Below, piece after piece: positions 1 through 8,519 of a stretch of DNA of 46,135 nucleotides. Position numbers and translations under genes: made by a program. Below the pieces are notes generated by a model. The model saw nothing but the letters and a program-made list of their open reading frames with translations. It did no database searches and was not told the origin of the DNA. Every line of letters begins with the position of its first letter. Position 1 is the first letter of the stretch. Source of the DNA: Vitreoscilla sp. (GTDB lineage: Bacteria > Pseudomonadota > Gammaproteobacteria > Burkholderiales > Burkholderiaceae_C); contig JADMKA010000060.1 in NCBI GenBank assembly GCA_018780145.1, positions 1 through 46,135 of the forward strand, read 5' to 3'.

Positions 1-153
1 GGGCACCTCGTTGTACGGGTTCATCAGCGCGATGTCTTCGGGCTTGGCGAACAGGTCGACGTCGCGGATCTCGAAGTCCATGCCCTTTTCGAACAGCACG
101 AAGCGGCAGCGGTGCGAGTAAGGGCAGGTGGTTCCGGAGTAAAGCACCATCAT
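1..153 (-). CDS. sspA: Stringent starvation protein A, N-terminal part (partial)
   Basis: Only the first 51 codons are inside the window; the rest lies beyond base 1. The visible part reads as a thioredoxin-fold glutathione-S-transferase N-terminal domain opening MMVLYSGTTCPYSHRCR, with the Cys-Pro-Tyr-Ser motif at residues 10-13. SspA family proteins bind RNA polymerase and alter transcription during starvation; they generally lack GST enzymatic activity. Two ATGs sit in tandem (153 and 150). An AGGGAG Shine-Dalgarno sequence about nine bases upstream fits the first. Its position directly downstream of petC on the same strand matches the usual betaproteobacterial order pet-sspA-sspB; sspB would lie outside the window. 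Confidence 0.88.
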   Translation of the reverse strand, partial: MMVLYSGTTCPYSHRCRFVLFEKGMDFEIRDVDLFAKPEDIALMNPYNEVP

Positions 154-245
154 GGGCGTGGGCTCCCTTTAGAAGCAGGTCGAACAGTAGCCTGAAAACG
201 GCAAAAACGCAGCGGCGCCCCGTGGCGCGCACTGCGCGAAGAAAT

Positions 246-274
246 GGCCCGGCCGGCTTGCGCCCGGCCGGGCC
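246..274 (-). terminator. Hairpin downstream of petC
   Basis: An 11-bp perfect GC stem (246-256 with 264-274, 7-nt loop) lies 7 bases beyond the petC stop. On the minus strand it is followed by ATTTCTTC, which is only moderately T-rich. It is a plausible intrinsic terminator or mRNA-stabilising hairpin between the pet operon and sspA. Confidence 0.55.
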
Positions 275-280
275 CGGGGG

Positions 281-1051
281 TCATTTGACGTCTTTCCAGA
301 ACGCCGCGTTCAGGCGCCAGGCGAACAGCGTGAACACCGCCAGGAAGATCAGCACCCACACACCAAGACGAACACGCTGGCCCTGGGCCGGCTCGCCCAT
401 CCACTGCAGAAAGGCCACGAGGTCGGCCACGGACGAGTTGTACTCCGCCTGGTTCAGCTGACCCGGAGCGGCCAGCTCGAAAGCCTTGAAACGGTGGATC
501 TTCTTGCCCGCTTCGTGGGGGTCGTCGACCTCCTCGAACACGGCGCGTTGCTGGCCCTGGAGTTCCCACAGCACATTCGGCATGGCCACGCTCGGGAACG
601 CCAGGTTGTTCCAGCCGGTGGCCTTGGTGTCGTCGCGATAGTAGCTGCGCAGGTAGGTGTAGAGGTAGTCCGCACCGGTGCCCTGGCCACCGGCGCGCGA
701 GCGGGCGATGACGGTCAGGTCTGGCGGCGCGGCACCGAACCACTCCTTGGCCTGCTTCGGATCGATCGCCACCTTCATCGTTTCGCCCACCTTCTCGGCG
801 GCGAACATCAGGTTGCCCTTGATCTGCTCCTCGCTGAGCCCGATGTCGCGCAGCCGGTTGTAGCGCATGAACGTCGCGCCATGGCAGTTCAGGCAGTAGT
901 TGACGAACAGCTTGGCGCCGTTCTGCAACGAGGACATCTCGGTCAGGCGATCGGTGGGGAACTTGTCCCAGGGCTCGCCGCCGGTGTTGGCGGCGGCGCC
1001 AGAGACCAGGCACAGTGCGGCCATCCAGCCGGCAATCAGTTTCTTCATCAT
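281..1051 (-). CDS. petC: Ubiquinol-cytochrome c reductase, cytochrome c1 subunit
   Basis: A 256-residue haem c protein of the bc1 complex, passing electrons from the Rieske protein to soluble cytochrome c on the periplasmic side. The start at 1051 (MM pair) is chosen because GGAG lies about seven bases upstream and the next residues form a signal peptide (KKLIAGWMAALCLVSGAAA). The haem-binding CLNCH is at residues 53-57. A likely axial methionine is M157 in PSVAMPNV. One C-terminal anchor helix (about 230-248) ends in FWKDVK. It is third in petA-petB-petC, 22 bases after petB, and so presumably cotranscribed. Length and motif order are normal for the betaproteobacterial family. Confidence 0.96.
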   Translation of the reverse strand: MMKKLIAGWMAALCLVSGAAANTGGEPWDKFPTDRLTEMSSLQNGAKLFVNYCLNCHGATFMRYNRLRDIGLSEEQIKGNLMFAAEKVGETMKVAIDPKQAKEWFGAAPPDLTVIARSRAGGQGTGADYLYTYLRSYYRDDTKATGWNNLAFPSVAMPNVLWELQGQQRAVFEEVDDPHEAGKKIHRFKAFELAAPGQLNQAEYNSSVADLVAFLQWMGEPAQGQRVRLGVWVLIFLAVFTLFAWRLNAAFWKDVK

Positions 1052-1073
1052 GTGTGAGCTCCTGCCGGTGGAA

Positions 1074-2501
1074 TCAGTGTGCGTGGAAGACCACACGCTC
1101 GGGCACCGGCTTGAAGGTGCCGAGCTGGCTCCACCACGGCATCAGCAGGAAGAAGCCGAAGTAGAACAGGGTGCCGATCTGCGAGACGAGGGTGCCGATG
1201 GCCGACGGCGGCTGGATGCCCAGGTACCCCAGGATCAGGAAGAGCACCACGAACACACCGTACAGCGCGCTGTGCCAGCCCGGACGATAACGGATCGACT
1301 TGACGGGGCTGTAGTCCAGCCAGGGCAGGAAGAACAGGATGATGACCGCGCCACCCATCACCACCACGCCCCAGAACTTGGCGTCGAAGGTCTTGAGCAG
1401 CAGCACGGCCACGATGGCCGCACCCAGCACAGCCACCTTGCCCATGCTGCCCAGGCGGGCCTTGAGCACCGCACCGATGGCGCCCAGGGCCACCACGCCG
1501 CACAACACGTTGACCATGTCGTCGGTGGTAGCGCGGAGCATCGAGTAGTACGGCGTGAAGTACCAGACCGGTGCGATGTGCGGCGGCGTCTTCAGCGGGT
1601 CTGCCGGGATGAAGTTGTTGTACTCGAGGAAGTACCCGCCCAGCTCCGGCGCAAAGAACAGGATGGCGCAGAAGATGATCAGGAACACGCCCACGCCCAT
1701 CAGGTCGTGCACGGTGTAGTAGGGGTGGAAGGGGATGCCATCGAGCGGGATGCCGGTGGCAGGATCCTTGGTCGCCTTGATCTCGACGCCGTCGGGGTTG
1801 TTCGAGCCCACGTCGTGCAGCGCCAGCAGGTGGGCGACGACCAGGCCGATCAGGACCAGCGGCACGGCGATCACGTGGAAGCTGAAGAAGCGGTTCAGCG
1901 TCGCATCGCCCACCACGTAGTCGCCGCGGATCAGCAGGGCCAAGTCCGGGCCGACGAAGGGCACGGCGGCGAACAGGTTCACGATCACCTGGGCGCCCCA
2001 GTAGCTCATCTGGCCCCAGGGCAGCAGGTAACCCATGAAGGCTTCGGCCATCAGGCACAGAAAGATTGCGCAACCGAAGATCCACACCAGTTCGCGCGGC
2101 TTGCGGTAGGAGCCGTACATCAGCCCACGGAACATGTGCAGGTAGACGACCACGAAGAACGCCGAGGCGCCAGTCGAGTGCATGTAGCGGATCAGCCAGC
2201 CCCAGGGCACATCGCGCATGATGTACTCGACACTCGCGAAAGCCACCGGAATGCCGGCCGCGTTCAGCGACGCATCCGGTTTGTAGTGCATGACCAGGAA
2301 GATGCCGGTGACGATCTGGATCACCAGCACCATCAGCGCCAGGGATCCGAAGAAATACCAAAGGTTGAAGTTCTTCGGGGCGTAGTACTCCGAAAGGTGC
2401 TTCTTGTACTCCTCGAACGCGGTCGGGAACCGGTTCTCGAACCAGACGGTGACCTTCTGGGCGATCGGCGCGTCGTCCGGCGCGACTTTGAATTCAGCCA
2501 T
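1074..2501 (-). CDS. petB: Ubiquinol-cytochrome c reductase, cytochrome b subunit
   Basis: A 475-residue integral membrane cytochrome b carrying the Qo and Qi quinone sites of the bc1 complex. Visible family marks are the haem-ligand histidines in HSTGASAF and in FFSFHVIA, and the Qo motif as PVWY in [13 protein letters not shown] where many bacteria have PEWY. An extra hydrophobic C-terminal region (about residues 330-440) follows the core. The ATG at 2501 is preceded by AAGAAAGG; the frame stays open further upstream into petA, but that extension has no cytochrome b character. It sits 32 bases after petA and 22 before petC in one operon. Confidence 0.96.
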   Translation of the reverse strand: MAEFKVAPDDAPIAQKVTVWFENRFPTAFEEYKKHLSEYYAPKNFNLWYFFGSLALMVLVIQIVTGIFLVMHYKPDASLNAAGIPVAFASVEYIMRDVPWGWLIRYMHSTGASAFFVVVYLHMFRGLMYGSYRKPRELVWIFGCAIFLCLMAEAFMGYLLPWGQMSYWGAQVIVNLFAAVPFVGPDLALLIRGDYVVGDATLNRFFSFHVIAVPLVLIGLVVAHLLALHDVGSNNPDGVEIKATKDPATGIPLDGIPFHPYYTVHDLMGVGVFLIIFCAILFFAPELGGYFLEYNNFIPADPLKTPPHIAPVWYFTPYYSMLRATTDDMVNVLCGVVALGAIGAVLKARLGSMGKVAVLGAAIVAVLLLKTFDAKFWGVVVMGGAVIILFFLPWLDYSPVKSIRYRPGWHSALYGVFVVLFLILGYLGIQPPSAIGTLVSQIGTLFYFGFFLLMPWWSQLGTFKPVPERVVFHAH

Positions 2502-2533
2502 GGTTGCCTTTCTTGGATTCGGGTCGCGCGTGC

Positions 2534-3130
2534 TCAGGCCGTCTTGTCCTCGCCGATCAGCAGCTTGCTGTCGGAGAGGTACATGTGCGGCGGCACTTCG
2601 AGGTTGTCGGGCGCGGGCTTGTTCTTGAAGACCCGGCCGGCCATGTCGAAGGTGGAACCGTGGCAGGGGCAGAGGAAACCGCCCTTCCAGTCGTCCGGCA
2701 GCGAAGGCTGTGCGCCGATGGCGAACTTGTCCGAGGGCGAGCATCCCAGGTGCGAGCAGATGCCGACGACCACCAGGTACTCTGGCTTGATCGAGCGCGC
2801 TTCGTTCTTCGCATACTCGGGCACCGGGTAGGCCTTGCGCTCGTTGTTCGGGTCGGCCAGGCCGCTGTCGTTGCCTTTCAGCGCAGCCAACTGCTCGGGC
2901 GTGCGGCGCACCACCCAGACCGGCTTGCCGCGCCATTCGACGGTGAGTTTTTCACCGGGCTTGATGCCACCGATATCCACCTCGACTGGCGCGCCGGCCG
3001 CCTTGGCACGCTCGGAGGGTGCAAAGGTGCTGACAAAGGGCACGGCTGCCGCCACGCCGCCCACGGCACCGGCGCAACCGGTGGTGATCAGCCACGTGCG
3101 CTTGCCTTGGTCCACCGCGTTATCACTCAT
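2534..3130 (-). CDS. petA: Ubiquinol-cytochrome c reductase, Rieske iron-sulfur subunit
   Basis: A 198-residue Rieske [2Fe-2S] protein, first gene of the bc1 operon. The two cluster-binding boxes are CSHLGC (125-130) and CPCHGS (154-159), giving the two Cys and two His ligands plus the disulfide cysteines. The N-terminus has a Tat-like signal-anchor, with KR at residues 10-11 in place of RR, then a hydrophobic stretch (about 14-36) that stays as the membrane anchor. The start at 3130 has AAGGA upstream. The protein is inserted folded by the Tat system in relatives, and tatABC is encoded at 6.9-8.5 kb. Confidence 0.96.
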   Translation of the reverse strand: MSDNAVDQGKRTWLITTGCAGAVGGVAAAVPFVSTFAPSERAKAAGAPVEVDIGGIKPGEKLTVEWRGKPVWVVRRTPEQLAALKGNDSGLADPNNERKAYPVPEYAKNEARSIKPEYLVVVGICSHLGCSPSDKFAIGAQPSLPDDWKGGFLCPCHGSTFDMAGRVFKNKPAPDNLEVPPHMYLSDSKLLIGEDKTA

Positions 3131-3202
3131 GGGGGTCCTTCTTGGAGCTCTGGAAGACTTTGGAGACGCTGGAAACGGGAATCCGGTCTCGGGCAATCCG
3201 GC

Positions 3203-3208
3203 ATTTTA
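3203..3208 (-). promoter_or_regulatory. petA: Possible -10 element for petABC
   Basis: TAAAAT reads on the minus strand 73 bases upstream of the petA start, inside the divergent petA/mscL spacer. No convincing -35 hexamer lies 16-18 bases further up, so this is only a candidate. Confidence 0.3.
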
Positions 3209-3272
3209 GCGGACAAGCCACAGTGCCCCTCCCACAACGTGCCACAGCGCACGACAGCGACCCTCTCGGCCA

Positions 3273-3300
3273 TTGACAGGGCGGACCGGGCGGCAATACT
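3273..3300 (+). promoter_or_regulatory. mscL: Sigma-70-type promoter of mscL
   Basis: A perfect TTGACA at 3273-3278 is followed after 16 bases by AATACT (3295-3300). This places a transcription start around 3307 and a leader of about 55 nt before mscL. It is one of the clearest -35 boxes in the window. Confidence 0.6.
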
Positions 3301-3361
3301 GCGGGCCGGGGCGGCGCCAGTCGGCGGCGGCCACCGATCCACAAATCTAAGGAGTATTCAC

Positions 3362-3784
3362 ATGGGGTTTGCCACGGAGTTCAAGGAATTTGCGATGAAG
3401 GGCAATGTCGTCGACCTGGCGGTCGGCGTCATCATCGGTGGAGCGTTCGGCAAGATCGTCGACTCCATCGTCGCCGACCTGATCATGCCCTTCGTGGGCG
3501 TGCTGTTCGGCGGGCTGGATTTCTCGAACTACTTCATCCCGTTGGCCGGGCAGACCGCGGCCACGCTCGTCGAGGCCAAGAAAGCGGGTGCCGTGTTCGC
3601 CTATGGCAGCTTCATCACGGTGGCGCTGAACTTCATGATCCTGGCCTTCATCATCTTCATGATGATCAAGCAGATCAACCGCCTGAAGAAGGCCGAGGCG
3701 GCCGCGCCTGCGCCGGCCGAGGCGCCGGCCACGCCGGAAGACGTGGTGCTGCTGCGCGAGATCCGCGACGCCTTGCGCAAGTAA
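3362..3784 (+). CDS. mscL: Large-conductance mechanosensitive channel MscL
   Basis: A 140-residue inner-membrane channel that opens under membrane tension to release solutes during hypo-osmotic shock. The N-terminal amphipathic helix ([17 protein letters not shown]) leads into the first helix (about 15-45, [20 protein letters not shown]). A periplasmic loop and second helix follow (about 80-103, ending [15 protein letters not shown]). The cytoplasmic tail is Ala/Pro-rich and ends in the conserved [11 protein letters not shown] helix. AAGGAG lies at good spacing before the ATG. It is divergent from petA with its own promoter and convergent with pdxA. Length is typical (E. coli 136 residues). 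Confidence 0.97.
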   Translation: MGFATEFKEFAMKGNVVDLAVGVIIGGAFGKIVDSIVADLIMPFVGVLFGGLDFSNYFIPLAGQTAATLVEAKKAGAVFAYGSFITVALNFMILAFIIFMMIKQINRLKKAEAAAPAPAEAPATPEDVVLLREIRDALRK

Positions 3785-3788
3785 GCCC

Positions 3789-3847
3789 GCTGAGCACCCG
3801 CTTGGCAGGTGGGGCCGGTACTCCGGCACCGGGTGCCCCCACTCAGC
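3789..3847. repeat. 59-bp structured repeat, copy 1
   Basis: This begins 4 bases after the mscL stop. It is bounded by GCTGAG and its complement CTCAGC, with a second complementary pair CACCCG/CGGGTG just inside, so the unit can fold into a long imperfect hairpin. Copy 2 (3872-3930) differs at only three positions by alignment. It is REP-like in character. Confidence 0.8.
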
Positions 3848-3871
3848 CGAGCGCCGGGCCGCCCCAAGCCG

Positions 3872-3930
3872 GCTGAGCACCCGCTTGGCGGGTGGGGCCG
3901 GTACCCCGGCACCGGGTGCCCCAACTCAGC
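3872..3930. repeat. 59-bp structured repeat, copy 2
   Basis: Same orientation and length as copy 1, separated from it by 24 bases, with three substitutions. Its last five bases include the pdxA stop codon (3926-3928), so the repeat forms the 3' end of pdxA. Together the two copies fill the convergent mscL/pdxA spacer and may serve as a bidirectional terminator. There is no T-tract. Confidence 0.8.
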
Positions 3931-4942
3931 CGGAAAGCCGCCGCGCCAGCCGGATGGCACACACCAGGCTGGACGGGTCCGCCCGGCCCGTGCCCGCCAG
4001 GTCGAAAGCCGTGCCATGGTCCGGGCTGGTGCGCACGAACGGCAGGCCCAGCGTCACGTTCACACCGTCGGCCACGCCCAGGTACTTGACCGGTATCAGG
4101 CCGTGGTCGTGCGTCATCGCGACCACGAAATCGAACTCGCCCGGGTGCCCCGTTGCGTGGCGGGCACGCATGAAGACGGTGTCGGGGGCAAAAGGGCCGC
4201 GGGCGTCGATGCCTTCGGCCCGTGCCTGGGCGATGGCCGGCTCGATGATGCGCAGCTCCTCGTCGCCGAACAGCCCCCCCTCGCCAGCATGCGGGTTCAG
4301 GCCCGCCACGGCGATGCGCGGATGCGGGATGCCGAAGCGTGCGCCCGCCGCGTGGGTGAGGCGCAGCGTCTGCACGATGCCAGGCGTATCCAGGAGCTCG
4401 ATGGCACGGCGCAGCGCCACGTGGATGGTCACCAGCACCACCCGCAACTCGTCGTTGGCCAGCATCATGCGCACCGGCGGCGCCGTGTCGAGCTTGAGTG
4501 ACTGCGCCGCCAGCGCCTGCAGCATCTCGGTGTGCCCCGGGTAGGCCACGCCCGCCGCCGACAGCGCCGCCTTGTGGATGGGCGCGGTGACCAGGCCACC
4601 AGCCCGGCCGGCCATCACCTCTGCCACCGCCGCCTCGATACAGGCCGCCGCAGCGGCCCCTGCCTGGGCCTGCACCTTCCCCAGCGGCAAGCCCACCAGC
4701 CCCGGCGCGAGCGCCGGGGGTTGCCAGACGGGCATCGCACCGGGCGGCACCTCGTCCAGTGAGCCCACGTCGGCCAGCTGCGCCACCGGGCCGGGGTGGC
4801 CGACAGTCGCCAGTGCACGGCGCATCACCTGCAGGTCGGCACAGACCACTGCGCCGCCCAGTTCTCCCATGGCGTAGGCCTGGGCGATGATTTCAGGGCC
4901 GATGCCGCAGGCATCGCCCATGGTGACCAGCAGGGGCTTCAT
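3926..4942 (-). CDS. pdxA: 4-hydroxythreonine-4-phosphate dehydrogenase
   Basis: A 338-residue enzyme of de novo pyridoxal 5'-phosphate synthesis. It oxidises 4-phosphohydroxy-threonine with NAD(P), and the product condenses with deoxyxylulose phosphate through PdxJ. Family signatures visible are VTMGDACGIGPEI at the N-terminus, TAPIHKAAL and PGHTEML in the middle, and GLNPHAGEGGLFGDEE, which contributes a metal-ligand histidine. The ATG at 4942 overlaps the stop of the upstream nif3-like gene (ATGA), implying translational coupling. Its 3' end runs into the second 59-bp repeat. In many proteobacteria pdxA sits in surA-pdxA-ksgA, so the pairing here with nif3 is a local arrangement. Confidence 0.95.
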   Translation of the reverse strand: MKPLLVTMGDACGIGPEIIAQAYAMGELGGAVVCADLQVMRRALATVGHPGPVAQLADVGSLDEVPPGAMPVWQPPALAPGLVGLPLGKVQAQAGAAAAACIEAAVAEVMAGRAGGLVTAPIHKAALSAAGVAYPGHTEMLQALAAQSLKLDTAPPVRMMLANDELRVVLVTIHVALRRAIELLDTPGIVQTLRLTHAAGARFGIPHPRIAVAGLNPHAGEGGLFGDEELRIIEPAIAQARAEGIDARGPFAPDTVFMRARHATGHPGEFDFVVAMTHDHGLIPVKYLGVADGVNVTLGLPFVRTSPDHGTAFDLAGTGRADPSSLVCAIRLARRLSG

Positions 4943-5688
4943 GCGGGGTTGTCGATCTCGATGAATTCATGGGCCAGGCCCAGGGCGCTGGCCAGGTGCG
5001 CCGCGACCGCCGGGGCGCCGTAGCACTCGGTGGCATGGTGGCCGCAGGCCAGAAAGGCCACGCCGGTCTCGCGTGCCAGGTGGGCCTGCGGCTCGGAGAT
5101 CTCGCCCGTCAGGAACACGTCGGCGCCCGCCGCGATGGCCGCTTCGAAGTGCCCCTGCGCACCGCCGGTGCACCAGGCCACGCGCCGCAACGCACGGCCA
5201 TCGCCAACAGCCAGCACGGGCTCTCGACGGAGCCGCTCGCGCAGGCGCAGCTGCAGGGCGGCGAGGTCGCGCAGGCCCCCGGCGTCCCCGATGAAGCCCA
5301 GATCCTGCTCACCGAACCGGGCATCCGCTTGCAGGCCCAGTTCGGCGCCGAGGCGCGCGTTGTTGCCGAGTTCGGGGTGTGCGTCCAATGGCAAGTGGTA
5401 CGCGAACAAATTGATGCCGTGCGCCATCAGGCGCTCGACACGGGCCTTCAGCCAGCCCGTCAGCCGGCCGTCCTGCCCACGCCAGAACAGCCCGTGGTGG
5501 ACCAGGATCGTGTCGGCCCCGGCAGCCACGGCCGCATCAATCAGCGCCAAGCTGGCAGTGACCCCCGAGACGACCTTGTGAATCCGCTCCCTGCCCTCCA
5601 CCTGCAGACCGTTCGGCCCATAATCCTTGAACCGTTCAGGCACCAGAAGTGCGTTCAGGAAGGCCTCAGCCTCCGCCCGCGTTGCCAT
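4939..5688 (-). CDS. Nif3/YbgI-like dinuclear metal-centre protein
   Basis: A 249-residue Nif3-family protein. The conserved metal-ligand segments are present: DTILVHHGLFW near residue 62, the FAYHLPLD segment near residue 95, and GHHATECYG near the C-terminus. The family forms toroidal hexamers with a two-metal centre. YbgI has been called a GTP cyclohydrolase-like or radiation-resistance factor, but no physiological reaction is settled. It is coupled to pdxA by a 4-base overlap and divergent from the HtrA gene across only 23 bases, so the htrA promoter probably overlaps its 5' end. Confidence 0.9.
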   Translation of the reverse strand: MATRAEAEAFLNALLVPERFKDYGPNGLQVEGRERIHKVVSGVTASLALIDAAVAAGADTILVHHGLFWRGQDGRLTGWLKARVERLMAHGINLFAYHLPLDAHPELGNNARLGAELGLQADARFGEQDLGFIGDAGGLRDLAALQLRLRERLRREPVLAVGDGRALRRVAWCTGGAQGHFEAAIAAGADVFLTGEISEPQAHLARETGVAFLACGHHATECYGAPAVAAHLASALGLAHEFIEIDNPA

Positions 5689-5711
5689 CGGACATCCTCT
5701 CGTTGAGCGTC

Positions 5712-6902
5712 ATGCGCAGAATCTGGCTCATTTTCTCCCAGGCCGTCACCGTCGCCGTGGCGGTGCTGTTCGTCGTCGGCACCTTCAAGCCCGAGTGGCT
5801 GCAGCGTGGCGGCGCGTTGGGCAGCCTCGGGCCGCGGGTGGTGGGCACACCCGATGGCTCGGTGCCGGTCTCGCTGGCCCAGGGCGCCAGCCCCGCACAG
5901 CCCCTGTCCGCGGCGGCCCGCAAGGCCGCACCAGCGGTGGTCAGCGTGACCGCCAGCAAGGCGCCTGCGGCCACGGACGACCCCCGCGCGCAGGACCCCT
6001 GGTTCCGCTTCTTCTTTGGCCAGCGCGGCCAGTTTCAGCCACAGGAACCGCAGGTCGGCCTGGGCTCGGGCGTGATCGTCTCGCCGGAAGGCTACCTGCT
6101 CACCAACAACCATGTGATCGACGGTGCCGACGACATCCGGGTCCGCCTGTCCGACGGCCGTGAAGCGTTGGCCAAGCTGGTGGGCACCGACCCCGAGTCC
6201 GACGTGGCGGTGCTGAAGATCGAGCTCGACCGGTTGCCCGCCGTGACGCTGGGCAATATCGAGCAGGTGCAGGTGGGCGACGCAGTGCTGGCCATCGGCA
6301 ATCCGTTCAACGTGGGCCAGACGGTCACCTCGGGCATCGTCAGTGCACTGGGCCGCAGTGGGCTCGGGCTGTCCACCTTCGAGAACTTCATCCAGACCGA
6401 CGCGGCGATCAACCCCGGCAACTCCGGCGGCGCCCTGATCGACGTGAACGGCAACCTGGTCGGCATCAACACCGCGATCTACTCGCGCACCGGTGGCAGC
6501 CTGGGCATCGGTTTCGCGATCCCGATCGACCTGGCGCGGCAGGTGATGGAGGGCCTGGTGCGCGATGGCCAGGTCACCCGTGGCTGGATCGGCGTGCAGC
6601 CGCGCGACCTCGACCCCGAGTTCGCCCAGAGCTTCAAGTTGCCGATCACCGAGGGTGTGCTGATCACCGGCGTGCTGCAGGACGGCCCAGCCAGCAGCGC
6701 CGGCATGAAGCCGGGGGATGTCGTCATCCGCATCGGCGGCAAGACGGTGCGCAACACCTCGCAGCTGATGAATTCGGTGGCGGCGCTGAAGCCGCAGTCT
6801 GAAACGGTCTTCGGGGTCCAGCGCGGCGCTCAGGCCCTGGACCTGAAAATCGTCATCGCCCAGCGCCCCAAGGCCAACCCGCAGCAAAGGCCCGCCGACT
6901 GA
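5712..6902 (+). CDS. Periplasmic HtrA/DegS-type serine protease
   Basis: A 396-residue trypsin-like protease with one N-terminal membrane helix (about 5-25), a protease domain and a single PDZ domain (about 290-380). The catalytic triad reads H134 (in NNHVI), D164 (in DPESDVAVLK) and S238 (in GNSGGAL). The one-helix, one-PDZ layout resembles DegS, the regulated site-1 protease of envelope-stress signalling, more than soluble two-PDZ DegP. No RseA/RseB partner is nearby, so the role in sigma-E signalling is inference. The ATG at 5712 begins a sensible signal-anchor (MRRIWLIFSQAVTV), although its Shine-Dalgarno is weak; longer readings would overlap nif3. It is convergent with tatC, 15 bases apart. 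Confidence 0.92.
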   Translation: MRRIWLIFSQAVTVAVAVLFVVGTFKPEWLQRGGALGSLGPRVVGTPDGSVPVSLAQGASPAQPLSAAARKAAPAVVSVTASKAPAATDDPRAQDPWFRFFFGQRGQFQPQEPQVGLGSGVIVSPEGYLLTNNHVIDGADDIRVRLSDGREALAKLVGTDPESDVAVLKIELDRLPAVTLGNIEQVQVGDAVLAIGNPFNVGQTVTSGIVSALGRSGLGLSTFENFIQTDAAINPGNSGGALIDVNGNLVGINTAIYSRTGGSLGIGFAIPIDLARQVMEGLVRDGQVTRGWIGVQPRDLDPEFAQSFKLPITEGVLITGVLQDGPASSAGMKPGDVVIRIGGKTVRNTSQLMNSVAALKPQSETVFGVQRGAQALDLKIVIAQRPKANPQQRPAD

Positions 6903-6917
6903 TCCGCGAGACAGCGC

Positions 6918-7691
6918 TCAGGTGTCGGGGTTCGGCGCCGCGCTGTGCTTGATGAACACCCCCGCCGCGATGAGGCCCACTTCGTAGAGCAGGCACATCG
7001 GGATCGCCAGTGCCAGCTGAGACACCACGTCCGGCGGCGTGATCACCGCCGCGATGATGAAGGCCAGCACGATGAAGTAACCGCGGAAGGCCCGCAGCTT
7101 CTCGATGCTCACGATGCCCATGCGCGTCAGCACCATCACCACCACCGGCACCTCGAACGCCGCGCCGAAGGCGACGAACATGGTCAGCACGAAGCCCAGG
7201 TAGGCCTCGATGTCCGGCGCCGCCGTGATGCTCTTGGGCGCAAAGCCCTGGATGAACTTGAACACCTGGCCGAAGACGAAGAAGTAGCAGAAGGCCACGC
7301 CCGCGACGAACAGCAGGGTGCTGGAGATCACCAGGGGCAGCACCAGCTTCTTCTCGTGGCTGTACAGCCCCGGCGCCACGAAGGCCCAGACCTGGTAAAG
7401 CACGATGGGCAAGGCCAGCAGGAACGCCGCCATCAGGGTGATCTTCAAGGGCACCAGGAACGGCGAGATGACGTTGGTGGCGATCATCGTGGCCCCCTGC
7501 GGCAGCGTGGCCACCAAGGGCGAAGCAAGGAGGTCGTACAGCCCCGCCGGCCCCGGCCAGTAAGCCAGCACGGCAAAGGCAATGCCCACGGCGATCAGCG
7601 CACGCACCAGGCGGTCGCGCAGCTCGATCAGGTGGGAGACGAATGGGGCTTCGGTGCCCTCCAGCTCGTCGTGCGGTTCTCCCGTGCTCAT
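6918..7691 (-). CDS. tatC: Sec-independent protein translocase TatC
   Basis: A 257-residue inner-membrane protein with six predicted helices that, with TatB, recognises twin-arginine signal peptides. The N-terminal cytoplasmic signature is [22 protein letters not shown] before the third helix is a conserved family segment. The C-terminal part has [14 protein letters not shown]. Start 7691 overlaps the tatB stop by four bases (ATGA). It is last in tatA-tatB-tatC and convergent with the HtrA gene. Confidence 0.96.
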   Translation of the reverse strand: MSTGEPHDELEGTEAPFVSHLIELRDRLVRALIAVGIAFAVLAYWPGPAGLYDLLASPLVATLPQGATMIATNVISPFLVPLKITLMAAFLLALPIVLYQVWAFVAPGLYSHEKKLVLPLVISSTLLFVAGVAFCYFFVFGQVFKFIQGFAPKSITAAPDIEAYLGFVLTMFVAFGAAFEVPVVVMVLTRMGIVSIEKLRAFRGYFIVLAFIIAAVITPPDVVSQLALAIPMCLLYEVGLIAAGVFIKHSAAPNPDT

Positions 7692-8197
7692 GTGCCGGCA
7701 CCTGCACGCGGCGGCCGAAACCGGGCCACCCGCGCGGCTCCTGACTGAACATGCCGCTTCACGCCCTCGCGCTGCTTGTACCAGGAGGGCACCGCGCCGC
7801 GTTTGACGCGCCAGTTCTTGCGCGGGTGCTGATAGCTCGGCGGCGCCGCTGTCCAGCCGATCGCAGCACCCTCACCGGTGGACGCTGCCAATCCATCGCC
7901 CAGCCCCTGAGTGGCATCGTTCCAGTTCTGCGACAACGCACTGGACGCCTCGTTGACCTCGCGTTGCACCGACTGCTCGACATCGCGAGCGGCGGTCTCG
8001 AACTGCGACTTCATCTTCTGCAGCTCTTCCAGCTCGATCGAGCGGTTGACCTCGGCCTTGACGTCGGCCACATAGCGCTGCGCCTTGCCGACCAGGTGGC
8101 CCACGGTGCGCGCCACGCGCGGCAGCTTCTCGGGGCCGATGACGATGAGGGCCACGGCGCCGATGAGGGCGATCTTGTCGAAACCGAAGTCAATCAT
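7688..8197 (-). CDS. tatB: Sec-independent protein translocase TatB
   Basis: A 169-residue protein with the TatA/B topology. A short N-terminal helix ([20 protein letters not shown]) leads to the conserved [13 protein letters not shown] hinge. A long amphipathic and charged helix follows (about 30-95, rich in Glu/Lys/Arg), then a disordered, Pro/Arg-rich tail. TatB forms the TatBC substrate receptor. Upstream is tatA (26-base gap); downstream tatC overlaps by four bases. The start has only a weak ribosome-binding site. Confidence 0.94.
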   Translation of the reverse strand: MIDFGFDKIALIGAVALIVIGPEKLPRVARTVGHLVGKAQRYVADVKAEVNRSIELEELQKMKSQFETAARDVEQSVQREVNEASSALSQNWNDATQGLGDGLAASTGEGAAIGWTAAPPSYQHPRKNWRVKRGAVPSWYKQREGVKRHVQSGAARVARFRPPRAGAGT

Positions 8198-8223
8198 GGG
8201 TGGCGGCGCAGCTTCGCCTGGCC

Positions 8224-8463
8224 TCAGACCTTGTTCTTGGCTTCCACATCGACGGTGTTGTTGTCACGAGCCTGGTTGGCATCGAGTTGCTGCGAGGGCG
8301 GCACCGGCTGGTCGGCGCTGTCGGCGCCGTTCTTCATGCCGTCCTTGAAGCCCTTGACCGCCGAGCCGAGGTCGGAGCCGACGTTCTTCAGCTTCTTGGT
8401 GCCGAAAATCAACACGACGACGACCAGCACGATCAGCCAATGCCAGATGCTGAAGGATCCCAT
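8224..8463 (-). CDS. tatA: Sec-independent protein translocase TatA
   Basis: A 79-residue pore-forming Tat subunit: [20 protein letters not shown] helix, then the [20 protein letters not shown] amphipathic helix with the conserved Phe-Gly hinge, then an acidic and polar tail. The ATG has GGAGAA upstream. The preceding gene is hinT, 56 bases away, with the small hairpin GAAGGGTTCAACCCTTC (8513-8529) over the hinT stop. tatABC probably forms the end of the his-hinT operon. Confidence 0.96.
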   Translation of the reverse strand: MGSFSIWHWLIVLVVVVLIFGTKKLKNVGSDLGSAVKGFKDGMKNGADSADQPVPPSQQLDANQARDNNTVDVEAKNKV

Positions 8464-8519
8464 GACGTTTCTCCAAAGACGAACAGCGGATTGTAAGAGT
8501 CAGCTTCGATGCGAAGGGT

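Noticed and set aside
900-2831. 643-codon open frame on the plus strand opposite petB/petA
   Set aside because: Antisense shadow in high-GC DNA: low-complexity His/Gln/Asp-rich translation, no ribosome-binding site, while the other strand encodes clear bc1 subunits.
3789-3930. CRISPR array
   Set aside because: Only two repeat units, 59 bases each with internal dyads, a 24-base gap and no cas genes.
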